Made by a program: the position numbers and the translations under genes
Notes under the pieces: generated by a model
Database searches by the model: none
What the model saw: only the letters and a program-made list of their open reading frames with translations
What the model was told of the DNA's origin: nothing
NCBI GenBank assembly: GCA_963756425.1
Contig: CAVWNW010000004.1
Location: forward strand, 248,001-312,000
DNA: 64,000 bases
Reading direction: 5' to 3'
From: DASQUK01 sp963756425
GTDB lineage: Bacteria; Actinomycetota; Acidimicrobiia; Acidimicrobiales; VFJN01
Part shown: positions 1 to 7,705 of the stretch, piece by piece
Position numbering within the stretch: the stretch's first letter is position 1
Layout: every line of letters starts with the position of its first letter

Positions 1-350
1 GGCCACGGGTCGCCCGTGATGTGCTCGTTCGACGCCTCGCCGGAGCCGAGCGCCACCCAAAGGCGGTCGGGGTGCATCTCCACCAGCGTGGCGATGGCCT
101 GGGCGATGATCACCGGGTGGTAGCGCTGCCCGGGGGCGTTGACCACACCGAACGGCAGCGGCACCGCCTCCATGGCGGCCCCGAGCCATGACCACGCGAA
201 TCCCGACTCGCCCTGCTGGCGACTCCACGGCGTCACGTGGTCCGACGACGAAACGGCGCCGAAGCCGGCCTCGGCGGCCGCCCGCGTCGCGGCCAGCAGG
301 GCGCTCGGCGGGTGTTGCTCGTGCGAGGCGTGATATCCGACGACCGTCAT
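1..350 (-). CDS. LLM-class F420-dependent oxidoreductase, N-terminal part (runs off window)
   Basis: The reading frame starts at ATG (complement of 348-350) with MTVVGYHASHEQHPPS and runs off the window edge, giving about 116 residues. The GYHASHEQ start, SSDHVTPWSRQQGESGFAWSW and the later GVVNAPGQRYHP and VALGSGEASNEH segments are typical of the F420-dependent glucose-6-phosphate dehydrogenase-like branch of the luciferase-like TIM-barrel family. Such enzymes transfer hydride between coenzyme F420 and an organic substrate; the substrate cannot be told from this half. It is one of three luciferase-like enzymes in the window. Confidence 0.85.
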   Translation of the reverse strand, partial: MTVVGYHASHEQHPPSALLAATRAAAEAGFGAVSSSDHVTPWSRQQGESGFAWSWLGAAMEAVPLPFGVVNAPGQRYHPVIIAQAIATLVEMHPDRLWVALGSGEASNEHITGDPW

Positions 351-444
351 CCCCGAAGGCATGCCCGCGTCGCTGCCCGACTACACGTCGCCCGGGCCGC
401 CGAAGGGGCCGATTGCATGGCGCGCTCGCGGCCGGCCGCGCAAC

Positions 445-621
445 TCACCGGTCGGGATTGACGGCGTCCTTCACCTTGTCAGTGGCCTTGTCGACCTTGT
501 CCTTGACAGCGCCGCCAGCTCTGTCGACCTTGCCCTCCTTCTTGAGGTCGTCATCGTCGGTGAGATCACCGGCGGCTTCCTTGGCTCGGCCCTTCATCTC
601 GTCGAACTTGCTCTCGCCCAT
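445..621 (-). CDS. CsbD family stress protein
   Basis: A 58-residue, highly charged protein starting MGESKFDEMKGRAKEAAG and ending DAVNPDR. The 'KFDEMKGRAKEAAGDLT' start followed by repeated K/D-rich amphipathic turns is diagnostic of CsbD proteins, small soluble general-stress proteins of unknown biochemical role. A strong ribosome binding site (AGGAGG on the minus strand) lies just upstream of ATG 621, which decides this start over a longer one at 708. No transmembrane segment is visible. It stands alone between the F420 enzyme and a divergent DUF6766 remnant. Confidence 0.88.
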   Translation of the reverse strand: MGESKFDEMKGRAKEAAGDLTDDDDLKKEGKVDRAGGAVKDKVDKATDKVKDAVNPDR

Positions 622-757
622 GGGACCTCCTGGTTCGGTAGGTGCCCTGGTCTTCCCGGCCTGAGTCCGCACCAACTGATTTCGTGGGCCGCTCTGGGCT
701 CGTCCCATGACGCCGAAGGCCGACCGTCACCGATCCGCTCGCCTCCCGAGAGCCACC

Positions 758-1429
758 ATGAGGGCCATGCGCCGGTTCATCCGTGACCACAGCCTCTCCA
801 TCGTGGCCCTCGGGGCCTTTGTCCTCCTCTGGCTGGGTGGCCAAGCGTGGGCCGGGCACCGCACCTTCAACGAGGAGCAGCGCGCCCACGGCGAGCCCAC
901 TGTCAGCTTCGGCGAGTACCTCACCCGCGCCGACTTCGGCGAGGCGACGTTCGAGAACTGGGAGTCGGAGTTCCTACAGATGGGCCTGTACGTGCTCCTC
1001 ACCGCCTGGCTCGTCCAGAAGGGCTCTGCCGAGTCCAAGCCCGCCGACGGCGACCCCAGGCTCGACGCAGATCCGCGGGAGCACCGCGACGACCCGGAGG
1101 CGCCCTGGCCGGTACGCCACGGCGGCTGGGTGCTCCGCCTCTACGAACACTCCCTCAGCATCGCCATGCTCACCCTGTTCGCGCTGGCCTTCGCCGGCCA
1201 CCTCGTCACGCCGACTGAAGGTCGCGGCACGTGTCTGGCACCGAGGACTGGCTCTTGCCCGACGAGGGCCTCGAGGGAAGCCGGGGAACGCCCGCCCTTC
1301 CCCGGCATCTCCCTCTCCGCTTCACGGCTCAGCGGCGGCGTGAGTCGTTCACACAGAGATCGCGTCGACCCCCGTTTCCGTTACTGGTCGACACCTGCAA
1401 GTAGTCATGAGGTGCCGGACAATCTGTGA
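758..1429 (+). pseudogene. DUF6766-like membrane protein, truncated
   Basis: From ATG 758 the protein reads MRAMRRFIRDHSLSIVALGAF, then a TM helix, then the conserved QRAHGEPTVSFGEYL and ENWESEFLQMGLYVLL segments of DUF6766 proteins. These proteins are built from two similar halves. The second half begins normally (RLYEHSLSIAMLTLFALAF) but homology stops near position 1210. The remaining ~74 residues are Arg/Ser-rich, unrelated, and overlap a repeat on the other strand (1276-1384). The second conserved block (NWQSEFLA type) is absent, so the gene looks cut by a rearrangement. ATG 767 is an alternative start. Confidence 0.7.
1276..1384 (-). repeat. Promoter-like repeat module, copy 1
   Basis: Read on the minus strand, GTAACG (1379-1384), 16 bases, then CGATCT (1357-1362) match two further sites at 55635-55662 and 56195-56222 with identical spacing. 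Downstream come a GC-rich hairpin (CGGCTCAG arm near 1325) and an 8-bp perfect stem, CCGGGGAA (1281-1288) with TTCCCCGG (1298-1305). Copy 2 shares the same order of parts. No intact gene starts directly behind this copy; the next minus-strand gene is csbD, about 650 bp away. Confidence 0.55.
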
Positions 1430-1602
1430 CGTGCCGGTCCGGGCGCGGCGAACTACCCCATGAGGGTCGAGTGGCATAACCCGATTTGGGGGGTCCAGCG
1501 TTCACCCCAAGGGATTGCACGTGCCCCGAATTGGCAGGCGAATGTTCGGGACTCGAGGAGCTTCTGCCGGCCGAGTGACGCGACCGTGTCTACAACGCGG
1601 GG

Positions 1603-2907
1603 TCAGAGCTTGGGCAGGCTCTCGAAGGGTTCGCCGATGGCCAACGGGTCAATGCACTGCCTGAGCATCAGACGGACGTCCTCGCCCAGCTCGTGGATGT
1701 CGACGGCGCGATCGATGAAGCGGAGCAGGCCGTAGTCCGGGTTCCCGACCTCCAGGTCCGTCTTCCATCCCTTGGCCGGGTTCGCCCGGTAGGTGCGGAG
1801 GATGTCCCAGAGCGACAGCTGGTAGGGCTCGGCCGGCAGCCGGCGCCCGTCGAGCCGGTACTTCACGCCGACCTCGCCTGGGTGGTCCACCTCGCCGTCA
1901 CCGTCGTCGTCGGGTCGATTGTCCGGATACTGCTGGGCCGTGCCGAAGAGGTGGCTCCACCAGCCCTTGCGGTCACTGACCCGGAGCAGGCGCAGCGCGT
2001 TCTCGGTCCCGATGTCCGACCTCTCGATCTCGTCGAGTGTGCTGAGGGCAAGCCCGGCGGCGACCTTTCGGCGGTTGAGCGGCCGCTCGAGCCGCAGCCC
2101 CCAGAGTTCGTGCATCACCGCGTTGGACGCGAACCCGGCGAAGCCCGCCGCGAACTCCGCGCTGGGGTAGCTGTTGATCTTGCGCGAACCGTGGGTGTGG
2201 TGGTCGTGCCACAGGAGCATGAAGAAGAACAGAACGACGTCGGGATGCCAGTCGTCGTCGGGCTGGCCCTGGTGCAGGTAGATCTTGTCGGAGCCGTTGT
2301 AGGACACGCCGGCGACGCTGTTCGCCGGGTAGAGGGCCCGGATCTCGGTCTGCATGCCGAACCACGGGTCCTCGGCCTCGAGACGATCGATGGCCGAACG
2401 CAGCACGTACCAGATCAGCGCTTGCCGGCGAAACGTCGCGTTGCCGAGATCGAGCGACTGACCCGAGGCGAACACCCGTGTGCCGACGGAGACGGCGGGG
2501 CCTTCGCGCTGGGTTTCCGACTTCCAAACGGTGCGCCAGTTCTTGTCGAGCAGGTCGAGCGACTTCAGGTCGCCGAGCGTGCCGTCCTCGACCATGAGGT
2601 CGGGGCCGACGAGGCGGGCCTGGACGCGAAAGAAGCGGGTCTTGCCGTTGTTGGTCTCCGAGACTGCGAAGTCGCCATCGGCGTCGGTGCGGACCGTGCC
2701 CCACTCCGTCCACGGCCCATCTGCGCCGATGTCCGATGCCGACACCTTGACCTCGATGCCCTTCAAGGGTCGGTCGTGCGCGCCGCCGTCGATCTCGCTC
2801 TCGCGCACGAGCAGGCGACCGGTGATGGTCCAGACCTTCGCACCGCCGCCACCGCCACCAGAGCCCGGCCGTGTCTCCACCTGCACGTCGGGGATGGACT
2901 TCATCAT
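1603..2907 (-). CDS. Hypothetical protein with N-terminal transthyretin-like domain
   Basis: A 434-residue protein I cannot assign. Residues ~20-110 (a poly-Gly stretch, then KVWTITGRLLVRE, GIEVKVSASDI, RTDADGDFAVSE) look like a beta-sandwich of the transthyretin/carboxypeptidase-regulatory type. The rest is mostly alpha-helical and contains FFFMLLWHDHHTHGSRK (around residue 230), a His-rich stretch that could bind metal, and an acidic PDDDGDGEVDHPGE loop (around 340) resembling a calcium loop. There is no signal peptide or TM helix. GAGAGGA precedes the ATG at 2907, supporting the start. It is transcribed alone, and the function is unknown. Confidence 0.7.
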   Translation of the reverse strand: MMKSIPDVQVETRPGSGGGGGGAKVWTITGRLLVRESEIDGGAHDRPLKGIEVKVSASDIGADGPWTEWGTVRTDADGDFAVSETNNGKTRFFRVQARLVGPDLMVEDGTLGDLKSLDLLDKNWRTVWKSETQREGPAVSVGTRVFASGQSLDLGNATFRRQALIWYVLRSAIDRLEAEDPWFGMQTEIRALYPANSVAGVSYNGSDKIYLHQGQPDDDWHPDVVLFFFMLLWHDHHTHGSRKINSYPSAEFAAGFAGFASNAVMHELWGLRLERPLNRRKVAAGLALSTLDEIERSDIGTENALRLLRVSDRKGWWSHLFGTAQQYPDNRPDDDGDGEVDHPGEVGVKYRLDGRRLPAEPYQLSLWDILRTYRANPAKGWKTDLEVGNPDYGLLRFIDRAVDIHELGEDVRLMLRQCIDPLAIGEPFESLPKL

Positions 2908-3307
2908 GGACTCCTCTCACTCGGATTTCTGCACCATCGCGAGCCGGCGCCAGGTTTCCAGTCCGCACGGGCCGTGGCGGTCAGCCGAACGTGGCGGCAA
3001 CGATGTCGGCGACCACGTCGGCGCGATGCGAGACCACGTAGGCCCCGCGCCCGTTCGATCTGATCCGCCGTCAGGTGGATCTCGGAGGCGACCGTGGTCC
3101 GGCCGTGTGATCCTCGGGTCATGAGGTTGGGCGACGACAGCTCCGCCGGGCGATGGACGAAGATGCATCAACGGTTCGGGACCATCGCCATGACGTCAAC
3201 GTACGGCCAGCCCCCGGTGTCGACATCGGTAGGACTACCCAATCTCATCGTCCGACGCCGATGGCTTTGGTCACCCGCGGCTACCAACCCCGCTTCGAAA
3301 CGCAATA
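2908..3307. other. Region without a supported gene
   Basis: About 400 bp between the 5' end of the hypothetical gene and the tmRNA terminator. A minus-strand stretch (2993-3122) encodes a plausible helix (VASEIHLTADQIERARG) that continues only after a frame change into YVVSHRADVVADIVAATFG and a stop. This may be a small decayed gene, but it is too short to name. The rest shows nothing recognisable. Confidence 0.4.
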
Positions 3308-3333
3308 GGCCCGAACCCCCGGGGGTTCGGGCC
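3308..3333 (-). terminator. Perfect palindrome, likely ssrA terminator
   Basis: A 26-bp perfect inverted repeat (GGCCCGAACCCCC and its complement, no spacer) lies 28 bp beyond the 3' end of the tmRNA, on its downstream side. A short T-containing tail follows in the minus direction. It may act in both directions. Confidence 0.7.
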
Positions 3334-3360
3334 TTGCCAATGTCTCGCGACATCACACAG

Positions 3361-3745
3361 TGGAGCTGGGGGGAATCGAACCCCCGTCCGCCGAGCGGTT
3401 GCCGACCGCGCTACGACCGTTCCCGAGATCTACGGCTCTGCGGCTGCCGCACCGCCGGGTCGGTGGGCCTCAAAAGGAGGCCGCCGCCGGGTCTTTCCCC
3501 GATGTCAGCGGTCTTTCCCGCCGCCAGCGGTCTTTCCCGCCGTCAACCATCGCTTCTGTTGCCGGGCTGCGGTGGTCAGGCCCCGCGTGCCATCACTGGT
3601 CGCTGGTGCTCTCGATCGCCTGGGTTATCAGGCGGCGACAGCGAACTGCTCATCGGCAGTTGTGTTTGTGCCCCGTTTAAGGAGTCTGAGCAACTCCGGT
3701 CGCACGATTCGGCTTCCGGTCCCGACGTCGAAACCGATCAGCCCC
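3361..3745 (-). ncRNA. ssrA: tmRNA (transfer-messenger RNA)
   Basis: The tmRNA tags proteins on stalled ribosomes for degradation, working with SmpB (gene at 7204-7677). The 5' end begins GGGGCTGATCGGTTTCGACG (3745 downward), the universal ssrA start. The 3' end has a T-arm with GGTTCGATTCC and the acceptor strand AGCTCCA, which pairs with GGGGCT; CCA is not encoded. The tag frame ends ...TADEQFAVAA with the stop at 3628-3630; the resume codon is uncertain because the usual Ala codon is not in this frame. Length is 385 nt. Positions 3491-3548 carry three tandem ~19-bp units (GTCTTTCCCGCCGCCAGCG type) in the 3' pseudoknot region. A TACACT-like -10 element lies at 3764-3769. Confidence 0.95.
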
Positions 3746-3848
3746 TTGTCAAGCAGCCCGACAAGTGTACCGGCACCCCCGACCCGCCCTACGCCCGTGG
3801 CGGCACGGATTCGCCCCACCCCTTCGGCCGCTGGCACGCTGCCTGCCC

Positions 3849-5639
3849 ATGGGCGATGCAGCAGCCTGGGGCGCCCGGGATGCCGCCGTGGTCTGGCACG
3901 GCTTCACCCAGATGGGGTGCTACCTCGACAACGAGCCGATCATCGTCGACTCGGCCGAGGGACGCGAGCTGATCGACGTCGACGGCCGCCGCTACCTCGA
4001 CGCCATCTCGTCGCTCTGGGTCACGACGCTCGGCCATCGGGTGCCGGAACTGGACCAGGCGCTGCGGGGCCAGATCGACCGGGTGGCGCATTCGACGCTG
4101 CTCGGGAACGGCAACCGCGTGGTCATCGAGCTCGCCGAGGCGCTGGCCCGCGTCGTGCCTGTCGACCGGCCGCACCTCCTGTTCGCCTCGGACGGCGCCG
4201 CGGCGGTGGAGCAGGCGCTCAAGATCGCCTTCCAGTACTGGGCCAACCGTGGCGTCGCCGGCCGCACCCGGTATCTGGCCCTCGGCCACGCCTACCACGG
4301 TGACACCGTCGGATCGCTGTCCGTGGGCGCCGGCGGGTTCGGCACTGACCTGTTCGATCCGCTGCGCTTCGACGTGATCCGCGCGCCCGGCTACGACTCC
4401 CCTGATGCGCTCTCCCGCGCCGCCGCCCTGATCGACGAACATGGTCCCGCGCTGGCGGCGGTCGTGATCGAACCGCTTGTGCAGGGGGCGGCGGGGATGC
4501 TGGTGGCCGATCCGGCGGCGTACGGACCGCTCGTCGACGCGTGCCGGCGCCACGACGTGTTGCTGATCGCCGACGAAGTGGCCACCGGGTTCGGGCGCAC
4601 CGGCACGCTGTTCGCCTCGGAGCAGTGCGGGCTGCGCCCCGACCTGCTCGCGCTCGGCAAAGGGCTCACAGGCGGCTACCTCCCCATGTCCGCCACGGCG
4701 GCGAGCGACCGTATCTACCGAGCGTTCCTCGGTGCGGACCTGTCGGACCGGACCCTCTATCACGGGCACTCCTACAGCGGGAACGCACTGGCGGCGGCGG
4801 TGGCGCTTCGCCACCTCGAGCTGATCGAGGAGTGGGACGTCCTCGCCAACGTGCGGGCCCGGTCCGCCACCCTCCGCCGTCTGCTCCACGAGCGGATCGC
4901 CCCGCTGGCGGCTGTCGGCGAGGTCCGGTCGAGTGGCCTGATGGCCGGGGTCGAGTTGGCGCCGCCGCATCCCGGGTTGCGGTGGGGCCGCCGGGTGTGC
5001 GCGGGCGCCGTTCACCGCGGGGTGCTGCTGCGCCCCCTCGGCGACGTGGTCGTCGTCATGCCGCCCCTGACCGTCACCGATGCCGAGCTGGACCGGATCG
5101 TCGACGCCCTGGCGGCGTCGATCGCCGAGGTCACAACGACCGGGACGACGGCCCCCGAGCATCCCCGGTGGATGGGGTCGGCACATTTCTGCCGAGCTCG
5201 ACGCCGTGCGCACCGCCGGGCGTTGGCGGACCACACGCGACCTCGTCACCACCGGTCCGGTCACCGGGACCCTGGACGGCCGACCGGTCGTCAGCTTCGC
5301 CTCCAACGACTACCTCGGCCTCACCCACCATCCGAGCGTGGTTGCCGCCGCTCACGACGCCCTCGACCGCTGGGGTGCGGGCACGGGCGGGTCTCGCCTG
5401 GTCGTCGGGTCGAGGCCCCTGCACTCCGAGCTCGAGTCGGCGTTGGCGGCCTGGAAGGGGACCGAGGCGGCGCTGCTGTTCGCGACCGGCTATGCCGCCA
5501 ACGTCGGGTTGTTGGCGACGCTCGGCGCGTCGCCCGAGGTCACCGTGCTCTCGGACGAGCTCAACCACGCCTCCATCGTCGACGGCTGCCGGCTGGCACG
5601 CGCGACGGTGCGGGTGTACCGGCACCGCGATCTCGATGA
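3849..5639 (+). CDS. bioA: Adenosylmethionine-8-amino-7-oxononanoate aminotransferase, without its own stop
   Basis: PLP-dependent class III aminotransferase that makes 7,8-diaminopelargonate (DAPA) in biotin synthesis. Visible features are SSLWVTTLGHRVPELD, FASDGAAAVEQALK, the IADEVATGFGRTG Asp that contacts PLP, LALGKGLTGGYLPMS with the Schiff-base Lys, and YHGHSYSGN. Homology ends near 5130 (DALAASIAEV), but no stop follows; the frame runs on for about 170 unrelated residues to 5639, overlapping bioF in another frame. Either a base is missing or inserted near 5130-5190 or bioA and bioF form a fusion. The start MGDAAAWGARDAAVVW is chosen because homology begins there. It is divergent from ssrA and first of bioA-bioF-bioD. 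Confidence 0.9.
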   Translation: MGDAAAWGARDAAVVWHGFTQMGCYLDNEPIIVDSAEGRELIDVDGRRYLDAISSLWVTTLGHRVPELDQALRGQIDRVAHSTLLGNGNRVVIELAEALARVVPVDRPHLLFASDGAAAVEQALKIAFQYWANRGVAGRTRYLALGHAYHGDTVGSLSVGAGGFGTDLFDPLRFDVIRAPGYDSPDALSRAAALIDEHGPALAAVVIEPLVQGAAGMLVADPAAYGPLVDACRRHDVLLIADEVATGFGRTGTLFASEQCGLRPDLLALGKGLTGGYLPMSATAASDRIYRAFLGADLSDRTLYHGHSYSGNALAAAVALRHLELIEEWDVLANVRARSATLRRLLHERIAPLAAVGEVRSSGLMAGVELAPPHPGLRWGRRVCAGAVHRGVLLRPLGDVVVVMPPLTVTDAELDRIVDALAASIAEVTTTGTTAPEHPRWMGSAHFCRARRRAHRRALADHTRPRHHRSGHRDPGRPTGRQLRLQRLPRPHPPSERGCRRSRRPRPLGCGHGRVSPGRRVEAPALRARVGVGGLEGDRGGAAVRDRLCRQRRVVGDARRVARGHRALGRAQPRLHRRRLPAGTRDGAGVPAPRSR

Positions 5640-6297
5640 CCTGGCTGGGCAGCTAGTGGGGCTCGACGGCCCGGCGGTGGTCGTGACGGACAGCGCGTTC
5701 TCCATGGATGGCGACGTCGCCGACGTCGAGGCACTGCTCGAGCTGGCCGGCCGCCACGGCGCCTTGCTGGTCTTGGACGAGGCCCACGCCGTGCTCGGGC
5801 CGGACGTGCCGCTGGGCACCCCGGTGGTGCGGATGGGGACGCTCTCGAAGGCGCTCGGGTCGCTCGGTGGGTTCGTGGCCGGGCCGGCGCCTGTGGTCGA
5901 CTTGCTGCGCAACCGGGCCCGGTCGTTCATCTTCACGACCGCGTCCACCCCGGCGGACACGGCGGCGGCGCTGGCGGCCCTACGCATCGCGCGGTCGGAC
6001 GAGGGCAAGGCCCTTGTCGAGCGGCTGCGCCACAACGTCGACCGGGTCCAGCCCGGCCACCCGACGCCCATCGTGCCCGTCGTCCTGGGCGACGAGGCGG
6101 TCGCCCTGCGGGCGGCGGACGAACTGCTGGACCGGGGACTCCTCGTGCCCGCCATACGTCCACCGACGGTCGCGTCGGGGACGTCGCGGCTCCGCATCGC
6201 CCTGTCCGCGGCCCACGACGACACTCAACTCGACAGGTTGTCGGCGGCGCTGCGGTCCCTCGCCACGCTGGAGCCGCGCGGTGACCACCCGGCCTGA
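5080..6297 (+). CDS. bioF: 8-amino-7-oxononanoate synthase
   Basis: PLP enzyme joining pimeloyl-thioester and alanine, the step before BioA. Homology starts at ISAELDAVRTAGRW (about 5188) and includes SFASNDYLGLTHH, GAGTGGSRLVVGS, ELNHASIVDGCRLA, LVLDEAHAVLG and RMGTLSKALGSLGG with the PLP Lys. No ATG or GTG lies at the point where homology begins. The only upstream ATG (5080) would add ~36 residues that overlap the end of bioA, and an in-frame GTG (in DAVRT) would cut into the domain. This start problem mirrors the missing bioA stop. The 3' end overlaps bioD by 17 bp. Confidence 0.9.
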   Translation: MPSWTGSSTPWRRRSPRSQRPGRRPPSIPGGWGRHISAELDAVRTAGRWRTTRDLVTTGPVTGTLDGRPVVSFASNDYLGLTHHPSVVAAAHDALDRWGAGTGGSRLVVGSRPLHSELESALAAWKGTEAALLFATGYAANVGLLATLGASPEVTVLSDELNHASIVDGCRLARATVRVYRHRDLDDLAGQLVGLDGPAVVVTDSAFSMDGDVADVEALLELAGRHGALLVLDEAHAVLGPDVPLGTPVVRMGTLSKALGSLGGFVAGPAPVVDLLRNRARSFIFTTASTPADTAAALAALRIARSDEGKALVERLRHNVDRVQPGHPTPIVPVVLGDEAVALRAADELLDRGLLVPAIRPPTVASGTSRLRIALSAAHDDTQLDRLSAALRSLATLEPRGDHPA

Positions 6298-6940
6298 GCG
6301 CCTGGTGCTGGTGACCGGCACCGGTACCGAGGTCGGCAAGACCTGGGTGGCGTGCCGCCTGGCGCAGGCGCTGCGGGAGCGGGGCCTGATCGTGGCCGCC
6401 CGCAAGCCGGTGCAGTCCTATGCCGCGTCCGACGACCCAGCCGGCACCGACGCCGCGCTGCTGGCCGAGGCGACCGGCGAGACGGCCCACCTCGTGTGCC
6501 CGCAGCATCGCTGGTACCCGGTGGCCATGGCGCCGCCGATGGCGGCGGACGTCCTGGGCCGGCCTGGATTCACGGTGGCCGACCTGGTGAGGGAGCTGGC
6601 GTGGCCCGCGGGTGTCGCCGTCGGACTGATCGAGTGCGCAGGCGGCGTCCGCTCGCCGCTCGCCGCCGACGGCGACGCGCTGGCGCTGGCGGAGGCGCTT
6701 CATCCAGAGCGGGTCGTGGTGGTGGCCGACGCCGGGCTCGGGACGATCAACGCCGTGAGGCTCGCGGCGGCGGCGGTCGAGGGCTGGCCGGTCAGCGTCG
6801 TGCTCAACCGCTTCGATGCCACCCTCGACCTGCACCAGCGCAATCGCGTCTGGCTGGCGGAGCGCGACGGCCTGCACGTCGTGGTCGACGGCGCCGACCT
6901 GGTCGCCACCATCGTCGGCTGGCCCGAGGCTCGGGGCTAG
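6281..6940 (+). CDS. bioD: Dethiobiotin synthetase
   Basis: ATP-dependent carboxylase closing the ureido ring of dethiobiotin from 7,8-diaminopelargonate. The P-loop GTGTEVGKTWVA sits near the N-terminus, followed by ARKPVQSY (substrate Lys), MAPPMAAD, and GLIECAGGVRSPLAADGD, all hallmarks of BioD. Length is 219 residues, as expected. GTG 6281 overlaps the end of bioF (stop 6295-6297), implying translational coupling. bioB is not in the window, so the last step must be encoded elsewhere. Confidence 0.92.
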   Translation: MTTRPERLVLVTGTGTEVGKTWVACRLAQALRERGLIVAARKPVQSYAASDDPAGTDAALLAEATGETAHLVCPQHRWYPVAMAPPMAADVLGRPGFTVADLVRELAWPAGVAVGLIECAGGVRSPLAADGDALALAEALHPERVVVVADAGLGTINAVRLAAAAVEGWPVSVVLNRFDATLDLHQRNRVWLAERDGLHVVVDGADLVATIVGWPEARG

Positions 6941-7010
6941 GCGTCGCCGGCGCTGCGAGATACCGGCGGCCGGCGGGGAGGCGAGGCAATAGGTTCCGGA
7001 CCGCGGAGGG

Positions 7011-7068
7011 CGAGGTCATAGGTTCCGCTCGCGGAACTCATGACCTCGGCCTCGGTTCCGTGGAACCG
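7011..7068. repeat. Paired hairpins between bioD and smpB
   Basis: CGAGGTCAT-AG-GTTCCG (7011-7027) pairs with CGGAAC-TC-ATGACCTCG (7032-7048), giving two perfect helices of 9 and 6 bp around a 2-nt internal loop. A second hairpin, CGGTTCC/GGAACCG, follows at 7053-7068, and ATGACCTCG is repeated after it. The element lies between two convergent genes and is a good candidate for a bidirectional terminator or a small palindromic repeat. Confidence 0.55.
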
Positions 7069-7141
7069 ATGACCTCGGGTCGAGCGGCCGGCGTATGGGG
7101 ACGAGCCACCGCCGATCGGCCTCGGCTGCGGGCGGCCGGCC

Positions 7142-7220
7142 CCGCTACCGGTGGCCGGCCCCGCTACCGGCGGTCGGCCCGCGCTACCGGCGGTCGGCCC
7201 GCGCTACCGGCGGTCGGCCC
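7142..7220. repeat. Tandem ~20-bp repeat overlapping the smpB 3' end
   Basis: Four head-to-tail units of GCTACCGGCGGTCGGCCCGC type (two identical, one nearly so, one degenerate). The unit at the smpB side contains the last codons (ADRR) and the stop of smpB, so the array looks like an expansion of the gene's own 3' end. Confidence 0.75.
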
Positions 7221-7677
7221 GGGCCATCGCCCGCGCCGCCTCACGCTCGGCGTCACGCTTGGCCAGCACCTCGCGCTTGTCGTACGTCTTGCGACCCCGG
7301 GCGAGCGCCAGCTCGACCTTGGCTCGGCCTTCCTTGAAGTAGAGCGACAGCGGGATCAAGGACAGCCGCTGCTCGTCCACGATGGAGCGCAGCCGGTCGA
7401 TCTCCCCCCGGTGCAGCAGCAGCTTGCGGCGGCGCTCGGGTTCGTGGCCGGAATGCTCCTGCGCACGGTCGTAGGGGGCGATGTGCATCGATACCAGCCA
7501 GGCCTCGCCGCCCTCGATCCGGGCATAGGCGTCACCCAGTTGGACATGGGCATCCCGCAGGGATTTCACCTCGCTGCCGCGCAGCACCAGGCCCGCCTCG
7601 ACGGTCTCGAGGATCTCGTAGTTGCGCCGCGCCCTCCGGTTGGCGGCGATGAGCTTCGTGCCGGTCGGACGTGCCAT
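7204..7677 (-). CDS. smpB: SsrA-binding protein
   Basis: The 157-residue protein delivers tmRNA to stalled ribosomes. Conserved features are ANRRARRNYEILE, EAGLVLRGSEVKSLRD, LVSMHIAPYDRAQEHS, KLLLHRGEIDRL, and LSLIPLSLYFKEGRAKVELALARGRKTYDKRE, followed by the basic tail. The start MARPTGTKLI at 7677 is chosen because homology begins there; a longer frame to 7731 would overlap the divergent mec gene. Its partner ssrA is 3.5 kb away on the same strand. Confidence 0.96.
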   Translation of the reverse strand: MARPTGTKLIAANRRARRNYEILETVEAGLVLRGSEVKSLRDAHVQLGDAYARIEGGEAWLVSMHIAPYDRAQEHSGHEPERRRKLLLHRGEIDRLRSIVDEQRLSLIPLSLYFKEGRAKVELALARGRKTYDKREVLAKRDAEREAARAMARADRR

Positions 7678-7705
7678 GGGGGAGGGAAGGGTACCCTCGC
7701 CGGTC

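Noticed and set aside
1276..1384. Possible c-di-AMP (ydaO) riboswitch because of GAAGCCGGGGAAC
   Set aside because: The conserved 3' block (CCGACAGCTAACC-type) and the 5' CGCCGAA segment are missing, and the element reads better on the other strand as a promoter plus hairpin shared with copies 2 and 3.
1693..3063. Plus-strand 456-residue frame opposite the hypothetical gene
   Set aside because: Looks like an antisense shadow (repeated VEPVL/RDPV patterns). The minus strand has a ribosome site and domain-like content.
2993..3122. Small minus-strand gene (TADQIERARG...ADIVAATFG)
   Set aside because: Needs a frame change within about 40 codons and matches no family I know; too weak to call.
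3789..5306. Long minus-strand open frame opposite bioA
   Set aside because: Arg/His/Asp-rich composition typical of antisense frames in GC-rich genes; the plus strand is clearly bioA.
7142..7220. CRISPR-like array
   Set aside because: Units are directly adjacent with no spacers and overlap a coding end; simple tandem repeat. No other array-like pattern was seen in the window.
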